From Mycolicibacterium sarraceniae (lineage in GTDB: Bacteria; Actinomycetota; Actinomycetes; Mycobacteriales; Mycobacteriaceae): 64,000 nucleotides of DNA. A program made the position numbers and the translations under genes. Positions 52,009 to 61,333 of the stretch are shown one piece after another (the stretch's first letter is position 1; each line of letters opens with the position of its first letter). Where the stretch lies: assembly GCF_010731875.1 (NCBI RefSeq), contig NZ_AP022595.1, positions 4,154,001-4,218,000 on the forward strand. The letters run 5' to 3'. Below the pieces are notes generated by a model. The model was not told where the DNA came from. It did no database searches and worked only from the letters and a program-made list of their open reading frames with translations.

Positions 52009-52925
52009 ACGTGTCCGGCCTCCGTGGTGGTCTGCGCCTTCGCCAAGGCCTCAAGCTGTTTGGTGGTCAGCTTCCTGGAAATGCCGCGGGAGAAGTATTT
52101 CTCGAGGTAGTACTGCCCCACCATCAGGATGCTGGTGATCACCAGGTACCAGGTAGCTGCGACCAGCAGCATGGGGACCGGTTCGAATGTCCTGGCGGCG
52201 ATCTCCCGGGAGGCGATGCTGTAGAGGTCGTAGGAGTACGGCACGGCGGTTACCAGCGACGTGGTCTTCAGCATGCTGATGACCTCGTTACCGGTCGGCG
52301 GAATGATGACCCGCATCGCCTGCGGAAGAACGGTGCGGCGCATCGTCATTCCCCACGACATGCCCAGTGCGGTCGACGCCTCCGACTGGCCCTCGGGTAC
52401 GGAGGTGATTCCGGCCCGGATGATCTCGGCCATATACGCGGCCTCGTTCAGGCCGAGACCGATGACCGCGAGCAGGAACGGGATCGACAGATCCCGCAGA
52501 TCAAGGTGAAAGAACGACGGGCCGAACGGAATGCCGAGCTGGATCTTCTGGTAGATCGTCGGGATCAGCCCCCAGAACACCAGCTGCACGTACACCGGCG
52601 TCCCTCGGAAGATCCACAGGAAAACCCATGCCACTGAACCGAATACCGGGTTTGGCGACAGTCGCATCACCGAGAGCAACACCCCGAGCACGACGCCGAT
52701 CACCATCGCGTAGATCGTCAGCTGCAGCGTGTTGAACACACCGAGCATGATCCGATCGTTGAACAGATAGTCGCCATAGGTCGACCAGCCGTACGCCGGG
52801 TTGGTCGCCGCGCCATACAGGAACAGCCCGACGAGGACGACGATGACGACCGCCCCCACCCACCGCCAGGGATGACGAAGTGGTACCGCGTCGATGGCAG
52901 GTGGGGCCGATTCGTCGACAGTCAT
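52005..52925 (-). CDS. Polar amino-acid ABC transporter permease
   Basis: A 306-residue His/Glu/Gln/Arg-type permease with about five membrane segments. The ATPase-coupling EAA loop is [25 protein letters not shown], and [20 protein letters not shown] is typical of the family. It overlaps the ATPase start by four bases and follows the binding protein by five bases, forming a three-gene operon. Probable ligand: glutamate, glutamine or aspartate. Confidence 0.9.
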   Translation of the reverse strand: MTVDESAPPAIDAVPLRHPWRWVGAVVIVVLVGLFLYGAATNPAYGWSTYGDYLFNDRIMLGVFNTLQLTIYAMVIGVVLGVLLSVMRLSPNPVFGSVAWVFLWIFRGTPVYVQLVFWGLIPTIYQKIQLGIPFGPSFFHLDLRDLSIPFLLAVIGLGLNEAAYMAEIIRAGITSVPEGQSEASTALGMSWGMTMRRTVLPQAMRVIIPPTGNEVISMLKTTSLVTAVPYSYDLYSIASREIAARTFEPVPMLLVAATWYLVITSILMVGQYYLEKYFSRGISRKLTTKQLEALAKAQTTTEAGHV

Positions 52926-52930
52926 AGCGC

Positions 52931-53857
52931 TTAGCTGGTCGCTCCGTTGATGACCGGCTTGGTGACCATGCCCGCCTCGACGCCCCAGTTGCTGGCTATG
53001 GTCTTGTAGTCGCCGGTGTCGATGAGGTGCTGCAAGGCTTTCTGCAGCGACGCCGCCAGCGGCGATCCCTTGGCGACCGGCCAGCCGTACGGGGCGGCTT
53101 CGGAGATCTCGCCGGCAGCCTCGAGCCTGCCGTTGCTCTGCTTGATGGCGTAGGCGGTCACCGGCGAGTCTGCCGACATCGCGTCAGCCTGGCCGAGTAC
53201 CACGGCGTTGGTCGCGGCATCCTGGCCGTCGAACTTCAGGATCTCGATGGCTGGTTTGCCGGCGTCGGTGCACGCCTTGCTCTTCTTGGGCAGCTCGTTA
53301 GTTTCCTCGGCGGTGGTCGCCTGCACGGCCACCTTCTTGCCGCACGCGTTGCTGGGGTCGATCGGCGAGCCAGGCCTCTGCGCCCACAGAATGCCCGCAG
53401 AAAAGTAGTCGACGAAGTCGACCGAGTCCTGGCGTTCCTTGGTGTCGGTGAAGGACGACATGCCGACGTTGAAGGTGCCCTGCTGGATGGAGGGGATGAT
53501 CTTGGCGAAGTCAGCCTCCCGGTAGTCGGCGGTCAATCCGAGCGTGGAGGCGATCGCGTTCATCAGGTCCACGTCGAAGCCGACAATCTTGCCGCTGGCA
53601 TCCTTGAATTCGTTTGGCGCGTAGGGGATATTGACCCCGACGACCAGCTTGCCCGACTTTTTGATGTCATCGGGGACACCCGCCGCGATCTCATCGACCT
53701 TCTGCGCCTTGGCGGCGGTGGTCGAGGTCGACGGCCCTGCGCTGGTGTCGTTCTTACTGCTGCAGCCTGACAGTGCCAGCGCACCAGCCACGGCGACGAC
53801 GCCAGCGATACGCCACCAGTTCTGCGTTGCCCGACGATCTTGACATCCAGTGAGCAC
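52931..53857 (-). CDS. Polar amino-acid ABC transporter binding lipoprotein
   Basis: A 308-residue type II solute-binding protein. Signal peptide with lipobox LSGC near residue 32, then a Ser/Thr linker. The SBP3 domain follows: KSGKLVVGVNIPYAPNEFKD, VGFDVDLMNAIASTLGL, IIPSIQQGTFNVGMSSFTDT and a C-terminal IDTGDYKTIASNWGV. GTG start preceded by AAAGAGG. First gene of the operon. Confidence 0.9.
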   Translation of the reverse strand: MLTGCQDRRATQNWWRIAGVVAVAGALALSGCSSKNDTSAGPSTSTTAAKAQKVDEIAAGVPDDIKKSGKLVVGVNIPYAPNEFKDASGKIVGFDVDLMNAIASTLGLTADYREADFAKIIPSIQQGTFNVGMSSFTDTKERQDSVDFVDYFSAGILWAQRPGSPIDPSNACGKKVAVQATTAEETNELPKKSKACTDAGKPAIEILKFDGQDAATNAVVLGQADAMSADSPVTAYAIKQSNGRLEAAGEISEAAPYGWPVAKGSPLAASLQKALQHLIDTGDYKTIASNWGVEAGMVTKPVINGATS

Positions 53858-53955
53858 GGTTGCCTCTTTCTCTCGACTGCATCCGGGCTGTCCTGCCCGA
53901 AACTAGTGGCATGGTCCAAGTTCTGTGTTGCCGGTAACGGAACAGTAGTAGAGGT

Positions 53956-54330
53956 GTGACCATCCGGCAGCAGATCCGCAGGTACCGCCAGCTAGCGTGG
54001 CCCAGCATGCCTGATTTGAGTCGCGTTCATTTCGCCGTGATGGACGGCCCTACGGCCGCAACACTGGCACAAATATTGCCCGTCCTGCTGCTGAGCCTCA
54101 TGGTGGAGGTGCGCCGCACCCGACTGCACCTTTCGACGGCCCGCGCGGTCCTCGGGATCTTTTTCCTGTTCTTCGCTCTGGCAGAGACCGTCATGGTGCT
54201 CTCCATTGACGGGGCTGTGTATCCGTTCCAGTGGTCCGATCTGATCGCCGCCCTGCTCATTTTCGGATTGATCACCGTGCTCTACCGGTTATCGCTGCTC
54301 GACCGCAGCGAGGACAGCGGCGCTCTGTAG
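53956..54330 (+). CDS. Small membrane protein of unknown function
   Basis: A 124-residue protein with three hydrophobic segments (TLAQILPVLLLSLMVEV, AVLGIFFLFFALAETVMVLS, DLIAALLIFGLITVLYRL) and a basic N-terminus. No family recognised. GTG at 53956 gives the longest form; an ATG at 54007 (MPDLSRVHFAVM) is an alternative that would drop 17 residues. Confidence 0.65.
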   Translation: MTIRQQIRRYRQLAWPSMPDLSRVHFAVMDGPTAATLAQILPVLLLSLMVEVRRTRLHLSTARAVLGIFFLFFALAETVMVLSIDGAVYPFQWSDLIAALLIFGLITVLYRLSLLDRSEDSGAL

Positions 54331-54402
54331 CGACCCCGGGGCGCACGCGGTCAACTGCCCAAATACCGCAACCGGCCGATGCCCTGTGCAAGACTTCCTG
54401 CC

Positions 54403-54957
54403 ATGACAACTTCTTCTACCCCGTCATTGCTGCCGCATTTGTGGAAGTCCGTCCTGCTGTCGGGGGTTCTGGCACTCGCCCTCGGCGTGTTGGTACTCGT
54501 CTGGCCGACAAAGACAATCGTCGTCGCGGCGATCTTCTTCGGCGCTTACCTTCTGGTGACCGGTCTCTCACAGGTGTTTCACGCCTTCACGTTGCCCGTG
54601 TCGGCGGGCGGGCGAGTGCTGCTGTTCATCAGCGGCGCCGCCGCGGTGGTTCTGGCCGTGCTGTGCTTTCGCAGTCTTTCGAACTCCATTCTGCTGCTCG
54701 CTATCTGGATCGGTATCGGCTTCATCTTCCGGGGCGTCGCGACCGCGGTCTCAGCGATCAGCGATCCGGATACCCCGGGGCGCGGCTGGGAGATTTTCAT
54801 CGGTGTGATCAGCCTCATCGCGGGCCTGGTGGTCCTGGGCTCGCCGTTCGAGTCGCTGGCCACGCTGACCGTCGTGGTGGGCATCTGGCTCATCGTGATC
54901 GGCGTTTTCGAGATCGTGGCGTCGTTCGGCGTTCGTAAGGCCTCCCAGCGCCTCTAG
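54403..54957 (+). CDS. HdeD-family membrane protein (Rv1624c-like)
   Basis: A 184-residue protein with six membrane helices in the HdeD/DUF308 pattern (repeated two-helix units such as LLSGVLALALGVLVLVWP and VISLIAGLVVLGSPFESL). It starts at the ATG at 54403 (MTTSSTPSLLPHLWKS). In M. tuberculosis the corresponding gene Rv1624c lies between the cyclase and cydA, as here. Function unclear; HdeD proteins are linked to acid stress in enterobacteria. Confidence 0.82.
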   Translation: MTTSSTPSLLPHLWKSVLLSGVLALALGVLVLVWPTKTIVVAAIFFGAYLLVTGLSQVFHAFTLPVSAGGRVLLFISGAAAVVLAVLCFRSLSNSILLLAIWIGIGFIFRGVATAVSAISDPDTPGRGWEIFIGVISLIAGLVVLGSPFESLATLTVVVGIWLIVIGVFEIVASFGVRKASQRL

Positions 54958-54997
54958 CTGGGGCCTAAAGGCCCTTGCGCGACGGGCGCGGATTCCT

Positions 54998-55055
54998 ACT
55001 ACACTCTGTCGTAGATTGGCGATCCGCGCCTTTCGCGTGCTTGGAGAGTTCCGAC
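54998..55055 (+). promoter_or_regulatory. cydA promoter and leader
   Basis: TACACT around 54998-55003 is a plausible -10 box, and CTAC...GTAG forms a short inverted repeat around it. A leader of about 50 bases with GGAGAG near the ATG follows. Confidence 0.35.
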
Positions 55056-56504
55056 ATGAGTGCTCTTGACGTGTCCCGCTGGCAATTCGGAATCACGACC
55101 GTCTACCACTTCATCTTCGTTCCGCTGACGATCGGGCTGGCCCCGCTGATCGCCGTCATGCAGACGATCTGGGTGGTCACCGACAACCTGGCCTGGTACC
55201 GGATGACGAAGTTCTTCGGGAAGGTCTTCCTGATCAACTTCGCGATCGGCGTCGCGACCGGCATCGTGCAGGAGTTCCAGTTCGGGATGAACTGGAGTGA
55301 GTACTCCCGGTTCGTCGGTGACGTGTTCGGTGCACCACTCGCCTTAGAGGGCCTGGTCGCCTTCTTCCTGGAGTCGACGTTCATCGGTCTGTGGATCTTC
55401 GGCTGGACCCGACTGCCCCGCTGGCTGCACCTGACGTCGATCTGGCTGGTGGCGATCGCTGTCAACCTGTCCGCGTTCTTCATCATCACCGCCAACTCGT
55501 TCATGCAGCACCCAGTCGGCACCCGGTACAACCCGGAGACACGCCGCGCCGAGCTGGAGAGCATCGTCGAGTTGTTCACCAATAACACCGGCGTGGCGGC
55601 CTTCTGGCACGCCGTGACATCGGCCTTCCTCGTGGCGGCCACGTTCGTGGCGGCAGTCTGCGCGTGGTGGATGGTGCGCGCCAAAGGCACGCCGGACGCC
55701 GCGGCCCTGTATCGGCCCGGCGCCATCCTGGGTTCGCTGGTGGCGCTTTTGGCCAGTGTGGGCCTGTTTTTCACCGGCGATACGCAGGGCAAACTGATGT
55801 TCCATCAGCAGCCGATGAAAATGGCGGCCGCGGAATCGCTGTGCCACACCGAAACCGATCCCGGGTTCTCGATCCTGACCGTCGGTACGCACAACAACTG
55901 TGACAGCATCACCCGGGTCATCGAGGTGCCCTACGTGTTGCCGTTCCTGGCCGAGGGCAAGTTCAGCGGTGTCACGCTGGAAGGCACCAAAGACCTTCAG
56001 CAGCAATATGAACAGAAGTTCGGCCCCGAGTGGTACGTCCCCAATCTGTTCGTCACGTATTGGTCGTTCCGCGCCATGATCGGCCTGATGGCCATCCCGC
56101 TGCTGTTCGCGCTGACCACGCTGTGGCTCACCCGCGGCGGCCGGGTACCCGGCTCAAGGTGGTACTCGCGCTTGGCACTGGTGACGATTCCGACGCCGTT
56201 CCTGGCCACGATCTCTGGCTGGGTATTCACCGAGATGGGTCGCCAGCCCTGGGTGGTCGCCCCCAATCCCGATGGCGACCAACTGGTTCGGCTGACCGTG
56301 CGCCAAGGTGTATCGCTGCATGGGCCAGGCCTGGTCTGGGTGTCTTTGATCTCGTTCACACTGCTCTACGCGGTGCTCGCGGTGATCTGGTTCTTCCTGT
56401 TGCGCCGCTACATCACGACCGGCCCGCTCGAGCACGACTCCGAACCGACGCCGCCCACCCCACCCGGGGACGACGACGTCGCCCCACTCTCGTTCGCCTA
56501 CTGA
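55056..56504 (+). CDS. cydA: Cytochrome bd ubiquinol/menaquinol oxidase subunit I
   Basis: The quinol-oxidising and heme-bearing subunit of the high-affinity terminal oxidase used at low oxygen and under respiratory inhibition. The 482-residue protein has the N-terminal VSRWQFGITTVYHFIFVPLT with the heme-ligand His, GVATGIVQEFQFGMNWSEYS, a short Q-loop and the diagnostic GWVFTEMGRQPW. Start ATG at 55056. It heads the cydA-cydB-cydD-cydC operon. Confidence 0.96.
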   Translation: MSALDVSRWQFGITTVYHFIFVPLTIGLAPLIAVMQTIWVVTDNLAWYRMTKFFGKVFLINFAIGVATGIVQEFQFGMNWSEYSRFVGDVFGAPLALEGLVAFFLESTFIGLWIFGWTRLPRWLHLTSIWLVAIAVNLSAFFIITANSFMQHPVGTRYNPETRRAELESIVELFTNNTGVAAFWHAVTSAFLVAATFVAAVCAWWMVRAKGTPDAAALYRPGAILGSLVALLASVGLFFTGDTQGKLMFHQQPMKMAAAESLCHTETDPGFSILTVGTHNNCDSITRVIEVPYVLPFLAEGKFSGVTLEGTKDLQQQYEQKFGPEWYVPNLFVTYWSFRAMIGLMAIPLLFALTTLWLTRGGRVPGSRWYSRLALVTIPTPFLATISGWVFTEMGRQPWVVAPNPDGDQLVRLTVRQGVSLHGPGLVWVSLISFTLLYAVLAVIWFFLLRRYITTGPLEHDSEPTPPTPPGDDDVAPLSFAY

Positions 56505-56520
56505 GGAAGGGAGTCACACC

Positions 56521-57564
56521 ATGGGGCTGCAACACCTTTGGTTCATCATCGTCGCGGTGCTGTTCCTCGGCTTCTTCATCCTCGAGGGGTTCGACTTCGG
56601 CGTCGGCATGGTGATGGCGTGGCTGGGACGGCTCGGCAAGGGCGATACGGAGTCTCATCGCAGGGCCGTGCTCAACACCATCGGACCGGTCTGGGACGGT
56701 AACGAAGTCTGGCTGATCACCGCGGGCGGTGCGATGTTTGCCGCATTTCCGCACTGGTACGCCACTGTGTTCTCGACGCTCTATCTGCCGCTGTTGGTGA
56801 TCCTGCTGTCAATGATCGCCCGCATCGTGGCCATCGAATGGCGCGGCAAAATCGACGATCCAAAGTGGCGCCGGTGGTGCGATATCGGGATCGCGGTCGG
56901 GTCATGGCTGCCGGCGATCCTCTGGGGCGTGGCGTTCGCGATTCTGGTCAACGGCCTACCGATCGGGCCGGACAAGAACGTCGTCGGGCTGTCGGTCACC
57001 GATGTGCTCAACCCGTACACGCTGCTTGGTGGGCTGGCCACCTGCGCTCTGTTCCTGTTTCACGGCGCGGTGTTCCTGGCGCTGAAATCCGGCGGCACCG
57101 TGCGCACCGATGCGGTCGGGTTGGCCCGCAAGCTCAGTGCTCCCGCTACCGTGGTGGTCGCCGCGTTCGGTCTGTGGACCCAGCTGGCGCACGGAAAGCC
57201 ATGGACCTGGGCGGTGTTGGCGCTGGCGGTGGTGGCCCAGCTGGCGGCCGTCGCGGCAGCCTGGGGTGTTCGCGAAGGCTGGGCATTCCTGGCCACGACG
57301 ATCGTCGTCGCCGCGGTGGTGACCCTGCTGTTCGGGTCGCTGTACCCGAATCTCGTGCCCTCGACTCTCGATCCGGCGTACAACCTGACGATCTTCAACA
57401 GTTCGTCTAGCCCCTACACCCTGAAGGTGATGACATGGGCCGCACTGATATTCACCCCGATCGTGCTGCTGTACCAGGGCTGGACCTACTGGATCTTCCG
57501 TAAGCGGATCTTCGCCGAGTCGATCCCCAAGTCGATCGGTCTGCCCCTGAGGCGCGTGCCCTGA
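56521..57564 (+). CDS. cydB: Cytochrome bd oxidase subunit II
   Basis: A 347-residue membrane subunit pairing with CydA. It begins MGLQHLWFIIVAVLFLGFFI then LEGFDFGVGM, and contains GPVWDGNEVWLITAGGAMFA and the late NSSSSPYTLKVMTWAALIFT. The spacing from cydA is 16 bases with a GGAAGGGAG ribosome-binding site. Its TGA overlaps the probable cydD start. Confidence 0.96.
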   Translation: MGLQHLWFIIVAVLFLGFFILEGFDFGVGMVMAWLGRLGKGDTESHRRAVLNTIGPVWDGNEVWLITAGGAMFAAFPHWYATVFSTLYLPLLVILLSMIARIVAIEWRGKIDDPKWRRWCDIGIAVGSWLPAILWGVAFAILVNGLPIGPDKNVVGLSVTDVLNPYTLLGGLATCALFLFHGAVFLALKSGGTVRTDAVGLARKLSAPATVVVAAFGLWTQLAHGKPWTWAVLALAVVAQLAAVAAAWGVREGWAFLATTIVVAAVVTLLFGSLYPNLVPSTLDPAYNLTIFNSSSSPYTLKVMTWAALIFTPIVLLYQGWTYWIFRKRIFAESIPKSIGLPLRRVP

Positions 57565-59192
57565 AGCGGCTGTGGCAGGTCTCGGGAGCGGTACGCCGCT
57601 ATCTGGTCGCGACGGTCGTCTGCGGCACGCTGATCTCCGGGTGTGCCATTGCGGGCGCCGTGGTACTCGGCCATGTGGTGGCCGGTGTCATCACCGACCC
57701 GGCCACCCGCAGCATCGGCCACTGGCAGACCGAGCTGGTGACCCTGGCCGGGCTGTGGCTCATCCGGGCCCTGGTGCAATGGGTGCAGGGCCGGCTGGGT
57801 CAGCGCGGGGCCAGCGCCGTGATCGCCGACCTCGGCGGGCAGGTGCTGCGCGCCGTCACCGCCCTGCCGCCCGGCGTACGCAACACCCGGCGCGACGACG
57901 CCGCGACCGTGATCACCAGCGGGCTCGACGGTCTTCGGCCGTTTTTCACCGCCTACCTCCCCGCACTCTTCCTGGCCGCGATCCTCACCCCTGCGACCGT
58001 TGCCGTCATCGCGCTCAACGACTTCCAGTCGGCGGTGATCGTGCTCGTCGCCTTGCCATTGATCCCGGTGTTCATGATTCTCATCGGCCTGGCCACTACG
58101 GACCGGTCGGCTGCCGCGTTGGACGCGATGACCACACTTCAGGCACGGCTGACGGACCTGATCGCCGGTATCCCCACGCTGCGGGCCCTCGGCCGCGCCG
58201 ACGGTCCGGCCGACCGCATCGCCAAACTTGCTGCGGCCCATCGCCGATCGGCGATGGCCACCCTGCGCATCGCGTTCCTGTCCGCGTTGGTGCTCGAGCT
58301 CATTGCCACACTCGGCGTGGCGCTGGTTGCGGTCAGCGTGGGGCTACGCCTGGTCTTCGGCGAGATGAGCCTGGTCGCCGGGCTTACCGTGCTACTGCTG
58401 GCACCCGACGTCTTCTGGCCGCTACGCCGGGTCGGGGTCGAGTTCCATGCCGCACAGAACGGAAAGGCCGCCGCCGATAAGGCGTTCGCGCTCATCGAGC
58501 AACACCCGGAGCCCCCGGCCGGTACCCGCACCGTCGACGCCGACGGCGCCGTGATCGCGCTCGACGGCCTATGCGTGGCCGGGCGCGACGGCATATCGCC
58601 GCACCGGCTATCGGGCCGGCTGCGGCCCGGCGAGGTCACCGTGCTCACCGGCGCCAACGGCGCAGGCAAGACCACGACGCTGCTCGCGATCGCCGGCCTG
58701 ATCACCCCCACCCACGGGCACGTCACCATCGACGGTGTCGACATTGGCGACCTGGATCGTCCGACGTGGTGGCGGCAGCTGGCCTGGCTGGCCCAACGCC
58801 CGGTGATCATCCCCGGTACCATCGCCGAGAACCTGGCCCTATTCGGCCAGCTCGATGATCTCGAGAGCGCCTGCCACACAGCGGGTTTCACCGAAGTCAT
58901 CGACAGCCTGCCGGACGGCATCGATACCATGCTGGGCCGCGACGGCACCGGGTTGTCACTCGGCCAGCGCCAACGCCTGGGCCTGGCCCGCACGCTTGGC
59001 TCCCCGGCGCCAGTGCTGTTGCTCGACGAACCCACCTCGCACCTCGACGAGGCGACCGAACGAACTGTGCTGCGGGCAATCAGCCGGCGGGCCGCCGAAG
59101 GTGCGACCGTCGTGCTGGTCGCCCACCGCGACAGTGCGGTGGGAATCGCCGATCACGTGATCACGGTGGAGGCCGATCATGCTGGCGTTTGA
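57561..59192 (+). CDS. cydD: ABC exporter CydD (cytochrome bd assembly)
   Basis: Half of the CydDC thiol/heme-related ABC exporter needed to assemble cytochrome bd. An N-terminal six-helix exporter domain (WQVSGAVRRYLVATVV onward) leads to an ATPase domain with Walker A GANGAGKTTTLLA, Q-loop LAQRPVIIPGTIAENL, signature LSLGQRQRLGLARTL and Walker B VLLLDEPTSHLDE. Between the in-frame TAA at 57501 and GTG at 57660 there is no ATG, GTG or TTG. Starting at 57660 would delete part of the first helix. CTG at 57561, overlapping the cydB stop as CTGA, is the best candidate and gives 543 residues. Confidence 0.88.
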   Translation: MKRLWQVSGAVRRYLVATVVCGTLISGCAIAGAVVLGHVVAGVITDPATRSIGHWQTELVTLAGLWLIRALVQWVQGRLGQRGASAVIADLGGQVLRAVTALPPGVRNTRRDDAATVITSGLDGLRPFFTAYLPALFLAAILTPATVAVIALNDFQSAVIVLVALPLIPVFMILIGLATTDRSAAALDAMTTLQARLTDLIAGIPTLRALGRADGPADRIAKLAAAHRRSAMATLRIAFLSALVLELIATLGVALVAVSVGLRLVFGEMSLVAGLTVLLLAPDVFWPLRRVGVEFHAAQNGKAAADKAFALIEQHPEPPAGTRTVDADGAVIALDGLCVAGRDGISPHRLSGRLRPGEVTVLTGANGAGKTTTLLAIAGLITPTHGHVTIDGVDIGDLDRPTWWRQLAWLAQRPVIIPGTIAENLALFGQLDDLESACHTAGFTEVIDSLPDGIDTMLGRDGTGLSLGQRQRLGLARTLGSPAPVLLLDEPTSHLDEATERTVLRAISRRAAEGATVVLVAHRDSAVGIADHVITVEADHAGV

Positions 59193-60792
59193 CAAGCGGC
59201 GGCTCGCGGTCGCGATCGTCCTCGGATCGCTCGCGCTGGGTAGTGCGCTGGCGCTGGCGGGCGTGTCGGCCTGGCTGATCACCCGCGCGTGGCAGATGCC
59301 ACCGGTGCTGGATCTCTCGGTGGCCGTCGTCGCGGTGCGCGCGTTAGGCATCTCGCGCGGCGTTCTCGGCTACTGCGAACGGCTCGCGTCCCACGACACC
59401 GCGTTGCGGGCAGCGGCCGGCTGCCGCAGTGAGATCTACCGCAGGCTGGCCCACGGCCCCGCCGGTATCACCGCACGCCTGCACAGTGGTGATCTACTGA
59501 CCCGGGTCGGCACCGATGTCGACACCCTGGCCGACGTTCTGGTGCGCGCGCTGGTGCCGATCGGGGTCGCCGCCATCCTTGGTGCCGCCGCTACCGCCGT
59601 CATCGCGATGATCTCCCTCACCGCAGCCATCGTCCTCGTGCTGTGTCTGCTGATCGCGGGTGCGCTCGCGCCCGCACTGGCCACCCGGGCGGTGCACGCG
59701 CAGGAAGCGGTTGCCCGCAAACGTCAGTCCGGTCGCGATGTCGCCGCCGTCACCGCACTGGAACATGCGGACGAGTTGCGGGTGGCCGGGCGGCTGCCCG
59801 GCTTGATCGCGCACGCCGAACAGCGCCAACGCGATTGGGGTGTGGCGATCGACCGCGCAGCGGCACCGGCCGCCGCGGCTGCCGCGGTTCCGACGTTGGC
59901 TAGCGGCGCCAGCGTCATCGGCGCCGTGATCGTCGGCATCGGCATTGCCGGCCACACCGCGCCCACAACTCTTGCCGTGCTGATGTTGTTGCCGCTCTCC
60001 GCATTCGAAGCCACCCTTAACCTTCCCGGCGCCGCGGTGGCACTCACCCGCGCACGGATCGCCGCACAACGACTGACCGAACTCGTACCGGCCGGGTCTG
60101 CCACGCACACCGTCTCGCTCACGAACCCCGACACAACACCGGAGTTGCGTGCCAGCGCCGTTCGCGCCGGCTATCCCGGCGCGGCGGCAGGCCCACCCGT
60201 CACCGTGACGTTGCAAACCGGTGCGCGCCTGGCGATCACTGGCCGCAGCGGTGCCGGCAAGACCGCTCTGCTGATGACCTTGGCCGGCCTGATCCCACCG
60301 GCCGACGGTCGGGTCACCGTCGGCGGCGTCGCCACCAGCGAACTGAGCGAATCCGAATTACGCAGCGCCATATGCTATTTCGCCGAAGACGCCCATCTGT
60401 TCAGCACCACCGTCCGGGACAATCTGCTGGTGGCGCGCGGTGACTGCAGCGATGAGGAGCTCACGCATGCGCTGGCCGCTGTCGGTTTGAACGACTGGCT
60501 GGACAGTTTGCCCGACGGGCTGAGCACCGTATTGATCGGTGGCGCGGCCGCGGTGTCGGCGGGACAACGCCGGCGGCTCCTGCTGGCGCGGGTGATGTTA
60601 TGTCCCGCACCGGTGGTGCTGCTCGACGAGCCGACCGAGCATCTCGACGCTGCCGACGGGCAGCGGATAATGCGCGCCCTGCTCGACGACCGGCCCGGGC
60701 TGCTGTCACCGGCACGGACTGTGGTGGTCGCCACCCATCAACTTGGCAACGACATCGCCTGCCGGCGACTATCGATCGGCCACTACGGGTAA
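59179..60792 (+). CDS. cydC: ABC exporter CydC (cytochrome bd assembly)
   Basis: The second half of the CydDC exporter, 537 residues. The membrane domain (VLGSLALGSALALAGVSAWL onward) is followed by an ATPase domain with Walker A GRSGAGKTALLM, signature-like VSAGQRRRLLLARVM and Walker B VVLLDEPTEHLDA. ATG at 59179 overlaps the end of cydD by 14 bases. The ABC signature is VSAGQ rather than LSGGQ, a modest deviation. Confidence 0.94.
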   Translation: MLAFDKRRLAVAIVLGSLALGSALALAGVSAWLITRAWQMPPVLDLSVAVVAVRALGISRGVLGYCERLASHDTALRAAAGCRSEIYRRLAHGPAGITARLHSGDLLTRVGTDVDTLADVLVRALVPIGVAAILGAAATAVIAMISLTAAIVLVLCLLIAGALAPALATRAVHAQEAVARKRQSGRDVAAVTALEHADELRVAGRLPGLIAHAEQRQRDWGVAIDRAAAPAAAAAAVPTLASGASVIGAVIVGIGIAGHTAPTTLAVLMLLPLSAFEATLNLPGAAVALTRARIAAQRLTELVPAGSATHTVSLTNPDTTPELRASAVRAGYPGAAAGPPVTVTLQTGARLAITGRSGAGKTALLMTLAGLIPPADGRVTVGGVATSELSESELRSAICYFAEDAHLFSTTVRDNLLVARGDCSDEELTHALAAVGLNDWLDSLPDGLSTVLIGGAAAVSAGQRRRLLLARVMLCPAPVVLLDEPTEHLDAADGQRIMRALLDDRPGLLSPARTVVVATHQLGNDIACRRLSIGHYG

Positions 60793-60795
60793 CGT
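60790..60795 (+). promoter_or_regulatory. -10 box TAACGT before the DUF4190 gene
   Basis: TAACGT overlaps the cydC stop and is followed by seven bases and the ATG at 60803. Confidence 0.4.
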
Positions 60796-60802
60796 GGCGC
60801 GC

Positions 60803-61333
60803 ATGACTGAGCCCCCCGACCAGGCACCTCAGCAACCCGCCCCGCCGCCGCCCCCTCAGGGCTATCCCAATCCGTACGCCGCGGGCCCGTATCCCGGCGG
60901 CTATCCGCCCGCCCCGCCGCAGCCGTATACGGGTTATGCACCCCCACCGGCCGCCCCGCGCAACGGCCTGGGCATCACCGCGCTGATCATCGCGATCGTG
61001 GCGCTGCTGGCATCCTTCTCGGTGGTCGGCGGCATCGTATTGGGCATCGTCGCGGTGATCATCGGTTTCGCCGGCCGCAGTCGCGCCAAGCGCGGTGAAG
61101 CCAATAACGGTGGCGTCGCGCTCGCCGGCGTGATCCTCGGTTTCCTGTCGATCATCATCGGCCTGGCTTTCATCGCCGTGTGGGTCGGCGTGTTCAAGGA
61201 AGTCGGCGCCACCGACTACATCGACTGCCTGCAGAAGGCCGGACAGGATCAGTCCGCCGTCCAACAGTGCGCCGATGACTTCAAACAATCGGTGGAGAAC
61301 AAGTTCAGCGTCACTCTGACGCCGACCCCGTAA
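60803..61333 (+). CDS. DUF4190 membrane protein with Pro-rich N-terminus
   Basis: A 176-residue protein. Residues 1-55 are a cytosolic Pro/Gly/Tyr-rich disordered region (QPAPPPPPQGYPNPYAAGPY). Two membrane helices of the DUF4190 type follow (ITALIIAIVALLASFSVVGG, ILGIVAVIIGFAGRSRAKRG) with a third (VALAGVILGFLSIIIGLAFI). A short extracytoplasmic C-terminus has two Cys (YIDCLQKAG, VQQCADDF). Function unknown; such proteins are common in actinobacteria. Confidence 0.82.
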   Translation: MTEPPDQAPQQPAPPPPPQGYPNPYAAGPYPGGYPPAPPQPYTGYAPPPAAPRNGLGITALIIAIVALLASFSVVGGIVLGIVAVIIGFAGRSRAKRGEANNGGVALAGVILGFLSIIIGLAFIAVWVGVFKEVGATDYIDCLQKAGQDQSAVQQCADDFKQSVENKFSVTLTPTP

